Notes under the pieces: generated by a model
Seen by the model: the letters and a program-made list of their open reading frames with translations, nothing else
Database searches by the model: none
Told to the model about the DNA's origin: nothing
In this document: positions 1 through 4,807 of the stretch, one piece after another
How the letters are laid out: each line of letters starts with the position of its first letter
Position numbering within the stretch: position 1 is the stretch's first letter
Made by a program: the position numbers and the translations under genes
NCBI GenBank assembly: GCA_947627335.1
Contig: CANQVQ010000027.1
Span: forward strand, 1 to 17,244
Direction: 5' to 3'
DNA from: an uncultured Clostridia bacterium
GTDB lineage: Bacteria; Bacillota; Clostridia; Oscillospirales; CAG-382
Length of the DNA: 17,244 nt

Positions 1-11
1 CACGAGTCCCT

Positions 12-33
12 CGCAGCATATCTCTATGCTGCG
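12..33 (-). other. Hairpin in the putative rRNA leader
   Basis: A perfect 9-bp inverted repeat (arms 12-20 and 25-33, loop 21-24) lies just downstream, in the minus direction, of the boxA-like site. In the RNA it would form a stable stem-loop within the 16S leader. Leader stems of this kind often take part in antitermination or precursor processing, but that role is inferred here. Confidence 0.5.
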
Positions 34-53
34 CGTAGTACATCTTTCTCTGT

Positions 54-73
54 TGTTCAGTTTTCAATGTCCC
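54..73 (-). promoter_or_regulatory. boxA-like antitermination site of an rRNA operon leader
   Basis: The minus strand reads GGACATTGAAAACTGAACA, close to the TTTGAAAACTGAACA-type boxA sequence found in Firmicutes rRNA leaders and 16S-23S spacers. It lies about 45 bases downstream of the P2 -10 box on the same strand. This fits Nus-factor-dependent antitermination of a leftward rRNA operon whose 16S gene would start beyond base 1. No rRNA gene sequence is visible in the window. Confidence 0.65.
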
Positions 74-118
74 TCTTGCCGCTTCCGAAAAGCGCCCGCT
101 CTCCGGGGCAGCTCGGTT

Positions 119-147
119 AGTTTACCACATCCCGAACTATTTGTCAA
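119..147 (-). promoter_or_regulatory. rRNA-type promoter P2 (minus strand)
   Basis: On the minus strand a perfect -35 TTGACA (142-147) is separated by exactly 17 bp from -10 TAAACT (119-124). The DNA just upstream (about 150-180) is rich in A and T runs, like an UP element. With P1 this is the tandem layout typical of rRNA operons, firing leftward out of the window. Confidence 0.8.
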
Positions 148-212
148 GGGGTTTTCGCAAAAAATTTCGACTTTTTTTCGTCGCCCCTTCCGCTCCCCTC
201 GCGGCGTATTGT

Positions 213-241
213 ATTCTATCACGCTTTGATTGCTTTGTCAA
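213..241 (-). promoter_or_regulatory. rRNA-type promoter P1 (minus strand)
   Basis: On the minus strand -35 TTGACA (236-241), a 17-bp spacer and -10 TAGAAT (213-218) make a near-consensus sigma-A promoter 94 bp upstream of P2. It also fires leftward, away from the DUF421 gene. I see no convincing rightward promoter for the DUF421 gene in 242-330. Confidence 0.75.
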
Positions 242-345
242 GCCCCATTTTACGACATTCTTTCCCAATTCCGCACCGATTTTTCGGGCATTCTGCATAA
301 CGGACCGCTTTTTTGCCCACACTTCAAGCGAAAGGAGACGTTTCC

Positions 346-822
346 ATGACCGCTATCTTCATCCGCACCCTTTTCATGTATGTTTCCATGATGCTGGTCG
401 TCCGCCTGATGGGAAAACGACAGATCGGGGAACTGCAAATGACCGAATTCATCTCCGCCGTCCTGCTTTCGGAGATCGCCGCCCTGCCGATCACCGACCG
501 GGACATTCCGCTGCTCTACGGCATTCTGCCGCTGTTCGTCATCGGCTCGTTCGAGGTCGTCCTCGCCCTGCTCTGCCGGAAATGCCGACCGCTCCGCCGC
601 CTGCTGGAGGGCAAGCCGATCGAGCTGGTCCACAACGGGCGCTACCTCCAGCGCAACCTGACGCGCACCCGCATCTCGCAGGAGGAGGTCGAAGCGCAGA
701 TCCGCATCAACGGCTACCGGGGCATCGAGGAGGTGGACTGCGTATTCCTCGAGCAGACCGGCAAAATGAGCGTTCTGCCCGCCAGAAACGTCCAAAACAG
801 CGGCGGGAATCCCGGCGCATGA
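346..822 (+). CDS. DUF421 family membrane protein (YetF/YrbG-like)
   Basis: A 158-residue protein starting at ATG 346, chosen because AAAGGAGA (331-338) sits 7 bases upstream; an earlier in-frame ATG at 313 has no ribosome site. The N-terminal half has about three hydrophobic segments (roughly residues 3-22, 33-48 and 53-75) with the family signature RLMGKRQIGELQMTEF at about 20-35. A soluble C-terminal part follows (LEGKPIELVHNGRY and the EEVEAQIRINGY region). This is the layout of COG2323/DUF421 proteins, membrane proteins of unknown biochemical role. It is shorter than the roughly 230-residue Bacillus YetF proteins; I believe short forms next to DUF4363 are usual in Clostridia. The next gene follows after 25 bases with its own ribosome site, so the two probably share a transcript. 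Confidence 0.88.
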   Translation: MTAIFIRTLFMYVSMMLVVRLMGKRQIGELQMTEFISAVLLSEIAALPITDRDIPLLYGILPLFVIGSFEVVLALLCRKCRPLRRLLEGKPIELVHNGRYLQRNLTRTRISQEEVEAQIRINGYRGIEEVDCVFLEQTGKMSVLPARNVQNSGGNPGA

Positions 823-847
823 GCGTCGAAAGGAGTCTTATATAAAT

Positions 848-1195
848 ATGAAGCAATTCCTGCTCGCCGTCCTGCTGCTCACGCTTGCCGTCACGCTGAC
901 CGCCGTCAACGCCGCCACCGTCCGACGGGACGTCGATCGCCTGTCCGACCTCGCCGCACGGGACGACACCGAACGGCTCTGCGCCGAGCTCGCGAAACGC
1001 GACGGCTTTCTCTCGCTGACCGTCCACCACGCCCTGCTCGAGCAGATCCGCCAGCAGGCGAACGCCATGAACGCCTACCGGTCCGCCGACGAGGAAGGGA
1101 TGCGTGCGGACTACCGCTCCGCCAAGGAGACCCTGTTCATGCTCCTCGACGAGATCCGCGTCGGAGAAAAATGCAGTATTGTTAACATTTTTTGA
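848..1195 (+). CDS. DUF4363 family protein, membrane-anchored or secreted
   Basis: A 115-residue protein with ATG at 848 and AAAGGAGT at 829-836. Residues 3-22 form one hydrophobic helix with a short basic start, so it is either a signal peptide or an N-terminal anchor. The rest is alpha-helical and charged, including FLSLTVHHALLEQI at about 54-67. That layout (one helix, then a helical bundle with a central paired-His segment) resembles DUF4363, a family of unknown function often found directly after DUF421 genes. The pairing supports the call more than the weak residue-level similarity does. A role as partner or regulator of the DUF421 protein at the membrane is inference. No intrinsic terminator follows. 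Confidence 0.62.
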   Translation: MKQFLLAVLLLTLAVTLTAVNAATVRRDVDRLSDLAARDDTERLCAELAKRDGFLSLTVHHALLEQIRQQANAMNAYRSADEEGMRADYRSAKETLFMLLDEIRVGEKCSIVNIF

Positions 1196-1196
1196 C

Positions 1197-1225
1197 TTGA
1201 CATTCGTCCCCGTATGGAGTATCTT
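1197..1225 (+). promoter_or_regulatory. Likely promoter for rpe-vanY
   Basis: TTGACA (1197-1202), a 17-bp spacer and TATCTT (1220-1225) lie directly after the DUF4363 stop codon. The -35 is perfect and the -10 is weaker (four of six). It would give a leader of roughly 260 bases before rpe. Confidence 0.5.
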
Positions 1226-1491
1226 ATTCCTGTACCATTTTTTCAGGTTTTACAACTTTTTGACAACTTGCTGCGGACTTCCTGCGTGGAAAAGCGCTAC
1301 AATGGAAGTGCGAAAAGGGGTCCGCGACCGCACCCAAGACGGGCGCGGTCGGAGACGCCGTATGGTCTGCGGCAGGTCCGGCGGTATTCGGTTCATTCCC
1401 GCGATGCTTCGACGTCCTTGCCGTCTTCCCCGCCGCCTGTTGTCTGAACCTGTATTCAGTATATGGAACCGCACACCGAAAGGGGTACCCT
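1226..1491 (+). other. Long GC-rich untranslated leader before rpe
   Basis: No convincing gene lies in this stretch. It holds a stem of seven pairs (1325-1331 with 1345-1351) and a small CTGAA/TTCAG hairpin at about 1444-1459, close to the rpe ribosome site. An isolated TACAAT at 1298-1303 lacks a -35 at a usable distance. I could not match the region to a known riboswitch, T-box, 6S RNA or SRP RNA; no AGGTCAGG...GGAAG SRP core is present. It may simply be a long leader, or a structured regulatory RNA of unknown class. Confidence 0.3.
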
Positions 1492-2175
1492 ATGGACAAG
1501 CCAAATTCCGACAAAATTCTGCTCGCCCCCTCGCTGCTCGCCGCCGATTTTTCCCGGCTCGGCGAACAGCTGGCGGAAGTCCGCCGCGGGGGCGCCGCCT
1601 ATCTGCATCTGGACGTGATGGACGGGCTGTTCGTGCCGAACATCTCCTTCGGCGTGCCGGTCGTCAAGTCCCTGCGTCCGCATTCCGACCTGGTTTTTGA
1701 CGTACATTTGATGATCGACCGCCCGGAGCGCTACCTTTCCGCCTTCGTTTCCGCCGGAGCGGACATCCTGACGATCCACTACGAAGCGACGGCGCATCCG
1801 CGGGAAGCGCTCGAACAGATCCGCTCCCTCGGCGTGCAGGCGAGCGTTTCGGTCAAGCCGGACACCCCGGTAGAAGTGCTTTACGAGCTTCTGCCGCTGT
1901 GCGACATGGTGCTGATCATGACGGTCGAACCCGGCTTCGGCGGGCAGAAATTCCGCCCGGAGCAACTCGAAAAGGTCCGCAAACTCGTCCGCGAACGGGA
2001 AGCGCGGGGGCTTTCCTTCCGCATCCAGGCGGACGGCGGGATCGACGCGGAAAACGCACGGGAATGCGTGGAAGCGGGCGTGGACGTTTTGGTCGCCGGA
2101 AGCAGTGTGCTGGGGCGGTCGGACCCGTGCGAGGCGTCCCGCGCCGTGCTCCGTGCGGCGGAAGGGAGGGATTGA
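1492..2175 (+). CDS. rpe: Ribulose-phosphate 3-epimerase
   Basis: A 227-residue cytoplasmic enzyme that interconverts D-ribulose 5-phosphate and D-xylulose 5-phosphate in the pentose phosphate pathway. Family motifs appear in order: APSLLAADF (12-20), HLDVMDGLFVPN (39-50), FDVHLMI (69-75), MTVEPGFGGQKF (143-154) and ADGGI (180-184). The expected metal ligands are present: His39, Asp41, His72 and Asp181, with Asp41 and Asp181 as the acid/base pair. The usual DGHFVPN is DGLFVPN here, a mild substitution. Length fits the family (about 215-230). The start is ATG 1492 after GAAAGGGG. The vanY-type gene begins two bases after the stop, so the two are almost certainly co-transcribed. In many Firmicutes rpe follows rsgA and the prkC/prpC genes; that context is missing here. 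Confidence 0.97.
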   Translation: MDKPNSDKILLAPSLLAADFSRLGEQLAEVRRGGAAYLHLDVMDGLFVPNISFGVPVVKSLRPHSDLVFDVHLMIDRPERYLSAFVSAGADILTIHYEATAHPREALEQIRSLGVQASVSVKPDTPVEVLYELLPLCDMVLIMTVEPGFGGQKFRPEQLEKVRKLVREREARGLSFRIQADGGIDAENARECVEAGVDVLVAGSSVLGRSDPCEASRAVLRAAEGRD

Positions 2176-2177
2176 CC

Positions 2178-3188
2178 GTGGCAAACAAGGCCAAAAAAGC
2201 CGGTCCTTACCTCTATATCGCGATCGGGCTGATCGTCGTCGCGGTCCTCCTGCTGGTCACGATCCTGGTGCTTTCCGTCACCGAATACGGTGAACCCGAA
2301 GGATCCGCGACCCCCGTTTCGGTCGGCGTCGAGTCCCCGCTCCCATCGGAGCCGGACGTGAGCCAGACCCCGTCCGTCCAAACGTCGAGCGAGCCGTCCG
2401 GTCCCGTCGTCGAGCCGCCGGACGAAAGCGAGCAGCCAAGCCAACCGGTCGTCAGCGTCGAGCCGCCGGTTTCCAACGCGGGCGACCTGTCCGGGCAGCC
2501 GGAAACGGCGAAAGCCTACGAGCAGACGGTCGGCAAAGCCTATTCGATCGACATGAACCCCTACGAGCAGTACGTCTGCCCGGCGGACCCGATGGAATAC
2601 GTCTTTCTCGTCGATGCGTCGCACACGCTGGAAGCGGACTTCGAGCCGGCGGACCTCGTGTACATCAAGGACATGAAGCCGGGACGCCCGGACTACTACA
2701 GCAAGATGCGTGCCGTCGCGGAAAAGGCGCTCGAGGCGTTCTTAGAGGAAGGGCGTATGTACGGCATCGACGACGTACTTGTCTCCAACGGCTACCGCTC
2801 CTACGGCAGCCAGGCGAACCTGTTCAACAGCTACATCGCGCAGGAGCGTGCGGCGCACCCGGACGAAACGGACGAGCAGATCGAAGCCCGCGTACTGGTC
2901 TACTCCCTGCGTCCCGGCACGAGCGAGCACCAGAGCGGTCTTTGCGTGGATATGCACAACCAGCAAAGCACCGACCTGTCCTTCGCCGGGACGGAAGCGG
3001 CGAAATGGCTGGAGGAAAACTGCTACCGCTTCGGGTTCGTCCTGCGCTACCCGGAGGACAAGGAGGACATCACCACCGTCATGTTCGAGCCGTGGCACTT
3101 CCGCTTCGTCGGGCGCGTGGCGGCGACCGAGATGCACGAACTGGGGATGTGCCTCGAGGAATACTGCGACTATAAGGGGATCCGCTGA
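2178..3188 (+). CDS. Membrane-anchored D-alanyl-D-alanine carboxypeptidase, VanY/DdcY type (peptidase M15B)
   Basis: A 336-residue protein starting at GTG 2178, two bases after rpe and behind GGGAGGG (2164-2170). Residues 8-35 hold one long transmembrane helix. Residues of about 38-115 form a Pro/Ser/Glu/Val-rich linker likely to span the cell wall. The C-terminal half is a VanY-type zinc peptidase domain with SNGYRS, then SEHQSGLCVDM with zinc ligands His251 and Asp258, and EPWHFRFVG with catalytic Glu304 and zinc ligand His307. Such enzymes remove the terminal D-Ala from peptidoglycan stem peptides outside the membrane. Nothing nearby (no vanHAX, no VanRS) indicates glycopeptide resistance, so a housekeeping wall-trimming role is more likely. 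The substrate call (D,D versus L,D) rests on the family only. Confidence 0.92.
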   Translation: MANKAKKAGPYLYIAIGLIVVAVLLLVTILVLSVTEYGEPEGSATPVSVGVESPLPSEPDVSQTPSVQTSSEPSGPVVEPPDESEQPSQPVVSVEPPVSNAGDLSGQPETAKAYEQTVGKAYSIDMNPYEQYVCPADPMEYVFLVDASHTLEADFEPADLVYIKDMKPGRPDYYSKMRAVAEKALEAFLEEGRMYGIDDVLVSNGYRSYGSQANLFNSYIAQERAAHPDETDEQIEARVLVYSLRPGTSEHQSGLCVDMHNQQSTDLSFAGTEAAKWLEENCYRFGFVLRYPEDKEDITTVMFEPWHFRFVGRVAATEMHELGMCLEEYCDYKGIR

Positions 3189-3243
3189 GCCCGCACCCGC
3201 CGGAACGCCTTTGCATATGCTACCTGTGAAGGGAGGATATGAC

Positions 3244-3336
3244 ATGGCTTGCTTCGATTCGCTCTTTGGCAACGGCAACAACTGCTGGTGGATCATCATC
3301 CTGATCGCGATCGTACTTTGCTGCTGCTGCGGCTAA
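3244..3336 (+). CDS. Small single-helix membrane protein with a Cys-rich tail (30 residues)
   Basis: ATG 3244 follows a strong ribosome site, GGGAGG at 3231-3236, seven bases upstream. The product has a short polar head (MACFDSLFGNGNN), a Trp-Trp-led hydrophobic helix at about residues 15-25, and ends in four consecutive cysteines and a glycine. It starts 55 bases after the carboxypeptidase stop, is followed by an intrinsic terminator, and is probably the last gene of the rpe operon. The strong ribosome site, the clear helix and the terminator placement argue for a real gene despite its size. I recall similar annotated micro-ORFs (Asn/Gly head, Trp-Ile helix, Cys tail) in other Clostridia but know of no assigned function. 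The Cys cluster could bind metal, be lipidated or form disulphides. Confidence 0.72.
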   Translation: MACFDSLFGNGNNCWWIIILIAIVLCCCCG

Positions 3337-3372
3337 AGGCTCCCGGCATATGCTTGCTGCATACCCAAGAAA

Positions 3373-3408
3373 GGCCCTCGCTCCCCCTGCGGAGCGGGGA
3401 CCTTTTTT
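3373..3408 (+). terminator. Intrinsic terminator of the rpe-vanY-microprotein operon
   Basis: A GC-rich stem of 12 positions with one mismatch and one G-U pair (3373-3384 with 3391-3402, six-base loop) is followed directly by six T residues (3403-3408). Confidence 0.9.
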
Positions 3409-3427
3409 GCCGTGCGGGGAGGGACGT

Positions 3428-3449
3428 TTGGGGGTGCCGGCACCCCCAA
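3428..3449. repeat. Perfect 22-bp palindrome with GGTGCCGGCACC core
   Basis: Every base from 3428 to 3438 pairs with its partner from 3439 to 3449, with no loop. It lies in the gene-free stretch 3409-3625, just after a terminator and next to a second large inverted repeat. There is no T-run, so it is not a terminator. It could be an extragenic palindromic repeat or a protein binding site. Confidence 0.7.
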
Positions 3450-3462
3450 GCCCCCCCTGACG

Positions 3463-3499
3463 CGCATTCGTCGGTCAACGGGGTTGACCCCCGAATGCG
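3463..3499. repeat. 37-bp inverted repeat (cruciform/REP-like)
   Basis: The outer arms CGCATTCG (3463-3470) and CGAATGCG (3492-3499) are perfect complements. After a 2x2 internal mismatch come the inner arms GGTCAAC (3473-3479) and GTTGACC (3483-3489), with a GGG loop. No T-run follows. Together with the palindrome 14 bases to the left it makes a compact composite element. The rest of 3500-3600 shows nothing recognisable. Confidence 0.7.
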
Positions 3500-3625
3500 G
3501 GGCGTTTGCAAAATTTTTCCTTTCTGCCCCGAAATTTCGCCCGTCGAAAAAACGCTCCGAGCATTTTTCCGTATGCCGTCGCGTCCCGTTGGCAATACTA
3601 TCCATGAAGGGACGTGACGAAAAGG

Positions 3626-3733
3626 ATGAAACAGCCGTTTGTGATCAAGGCGCTGTATGTGGCGGTGCCGGTGGCGGTGATGTCGGCGGCGGTGGCGCTG
3701 TTCCGCTATATCGCGGTGCTCATAGGAATGTAA
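3626..3733 (+). CDS. Possible small hydrophobic protein (35 residues)
   Basis: An ORF from ATG 3626 to TAA 3731-3733 would encode a basic start (MKQPFVIKALY) followed by a hydrophobic, Val/Ala-rich single helix to the end. Codon use is GC-rich in third positions, like the neighbouring genes. A GTG at 3614 is in frame and could add four residues; GAAGGGA at 3606-3612 is 13 bases from the ATG but almost touches the GTG, so the start is uncertain. No convincing promoter precedes it. The DUF6062 promoter begins 15 bases after its stop. It could be a membrane microprotein or a chance ORF in GC-rich DNA. Confidence 0.42.
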   Translation: MKQPFVIKALYVAVPVAVMSAAVALFRYIAVLIGM

Positions 3734-3747
3734 CCCGAAATTCCCCC

Positions 3748-3776
3748 TTGCTTTTTTGCGGAAAGTTCGCTATAAT
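3748..3776 (+). promoter_or_regulatory. Promoter of the DUF6062 gene
   Basis: TTGCTT (3748-3753), a 17-bp spacer and a perfect TATAAT (3771-3776) lie 35 bases before the GTG start of the DUF6062 gene. Confidence 0.85.
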
Positions 3777-3810
3777 AAGGAAAAGGAAGCAAAAAAGGAA
3801 GGGTTTTCCC

Positions 3811-4509
3811 GTGAGAGAACACATTTACACGATCGAGATCAACGACGCGTTCGACAAGAAGAACGGCACCTGCCCGCTGTGCCTGCTGTACGCGAAGCTG
3901 GAGGACGCGGAACTGGACCTGATCCTCGGCGCTTCGATGATGGAGCCGGAGGTCCGCAAGGTGACCAACCGCAAGGGGTTCTGCGGGCGGCACTACCAGA
4001 AGATGTTCCCCCGCAAGAACCGTCTGGGCATGGCGCTGACGCTGGAAAGCCACCTCGACGAGCTGAAAAAGGACCTCAAGCCGGGCGGACTGCTTTCGCG
4101 GGACGCGGCGGAGAAAGGGGTCCGTCGGGCGGAGGAACTCGGGCAGACCTGCTACGTCTGCGACCGCATCGAGGAGAAATTCTCGCGGGTGCTGGTCAAC
4201 ACCGCCGACCTGCACGCCGAGGAATCCGATTTCCGCAAAAAATTCAACGAGCAGAGCCACCTCTGCCTGCCCCACTACGCCCGTCTCCTGCGGACCGCCG
4301 CGAAGTGCCTGGACAAGAAAGCATACGGCGACTTCGCCGCGGACGCCGCCAAGCTCGAAAGCGCCTACGTCTCCAAACTCAAGGACGACATCTCCTGGTT
4401 CTGCAAGAAGTTCGACTACAACTTTGAAAACGAACCGTGGTACGACTCCAAGGACGCGGTCGAGCGCTCCATCCGCTTCCTTTCCGGCAACGTCGAACTC
4501 AAGGGCTGA
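3811..4509 (+). CDS. DUF6062 family protein with duplicated CxxC...CxxH modules
   Basis: A 232-residue soluble protein starting at GTG 3811, with AAGGAAGGG (3795-3803) seven bases upstream and its own promoter. I recognise it as a DUF6062-type protein from the opening EHIYTIEINDAF, then CPLCLL, GASMMEPEVR, GFCGRHY and NRLGMALTLESHLDEL. Two copies of a Cys/His module are visible: Cys21/Cys24 with Cys58/His61, and Cys114/Cys117 with Cys152/His155. The spacing inside each module (about 31-37 residues between pairs) suggests an internal duplication with two metal or Fe-S sites; zinc is the plainest guess. No signal peptide or membrane segment is seen. The function is not known to me. It is a single-gene unit; downstream come the DnaA-box-like cluster and a bidirectional terminator. 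Confidence 0.8.
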   Translation: MREHIYTIEINDAFDKKNGTCPLCLLYAKLEDAELDLILGASMMEPEVRKVTNRKGFCGRHYQKMFPRKNRLGMALTLESHLDELKKDLKPGGLLSRDAAEKGVRRAEELGQTCYVCDRIEEKFSRVLVNTADLHAEESDFRKKFNEQSHLCLPHYARLLRTAAKCLDKKAYGDFAADAAKLESAYVSKLKDDISWFCKKFDYNFENEPWYDSKDAVERSIRFLSGNVELKG

Positions 4510-4545
4510 TTTTATGCCACACCGGAATTGACATAATTCGCCGAG

Positions 4546-4662
4546 TTTTCCACAGACGTTTTCCACTTTTCCACAGAGTTTTCCACATGGAGAACCGCAC
4601 CGGGACAGGCTTTCGGGGTCAAAAAGGGGAAAACCGTCCACTTTTCCACAGAGTTTTCCACA
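4546..4662 (+). promoter_or_regulatory. Cluster of six DnaA-box-like nonamers
   Basis: Five exact TTTTCCACA nonamers (4546-4554, 4567-4575, 4579-4587, 4642-4650, 4654-4662) and one TTTTCCACT (4559-4567) all point the same way. TTTTCCACA fits the degenerate DnaA-box consensus TTWTNCACA, one base from the classical TTATCCACA. Successive boxes start 13, 8 and 12 bases apart in the first group and 12 apart in the second. The cluster is intergenic, between the convergent DUF6062 gene and the minus-strand membrane protein gene. It may titrate DnaA, be a DnaA-controlled site, or be part of an origin. Binding by DnaA is inferred from the motif alone. Confidence 0.6.
4562..4662 (+). repeat. Pair of 26-bp perfect direct repeats carrying the box doublets
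   Basis: Bases 4562-4587 and 4637-4662 are identical over 26 positions, in the same orientation and 75 bases apart start to start. Each contains two TTTTCCACA boxes separated by GAG. The sequence between the copies (4588-4636) is unrelated GC-richer DNA. A duplicated doublet in non-coding DNA suggests that box number and spacing matter. Confidence 0.85.
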
Positions 4663-4702
4663 AAAAGCACAGGGGATTATGTCAATCGACAGAAACAGAA
4701 CC

Positions 4703-4735
4703 AAAAAAACCGGGGAGCGTTTTCCCCGGTTTTTT
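4703..4735. terminator. Bidirectional intrinsic terminator between convergent genes
   Basis: ACCGGGGA (4709-4716) pairs with TCCCCGGT (4723-4730), flanked by a run of A (4703-4709) and a run of T (4730-4735), so it can end transcripts in both directions. It serves the DUF6062 gene from the left and the 5509-4808 gene from the right. The remaining stretch to 4807 holds nothing recognisable. Confidence 0.88.
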
Positions 4736-4807
4736 CGTCGAAAAATCCGGCAGTGCCGTCGCCGGAAAGGGCGCGGACAAAGCCGGTTTTCGTCGGAGCG
4801 TTGGGAC

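Noticed and set aside
1298..1303. TACAAT as a second promoter -10 before rpe
   Set aside because: The nearest TTGACA (1260-1265) is 32 bases upstream, and the sequence at 16-18 bp spacing does not resemble a -35.
1304..1491. SRP or 6S RNA in the rpe leader
   Set aside because: No conserved SRP core or 6S closing stem with a central bubble could be recognised, and no terminator precedes rpe.
2178..3188. Glycopeptide resistance determinant
   Set aside because: The protein is VanY-like, but no vanHAX ligase genes or VanRS regulators accompany it; housekeeping D,D-carboxypeptidases of this type are common.
3706..4704. A minus-strand frame with a repeating CGKLCGKV pattern
   Set aside because: The repeats are the reverse translation of the TTTTCCACA boxes, and the remainder is antisense to the DUF6062 gene. 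The repeat is a DNA feature, not a protein repeat.
4510..4807. A full replication origin (oriC)
   Set aside because: The DnaA-box-like cluster is real, but no dnaA/dnaN neighbourhood, no clear AT-rich unwinding region and no DnaA-trio next to a box were found, so only the cluster is annotated.
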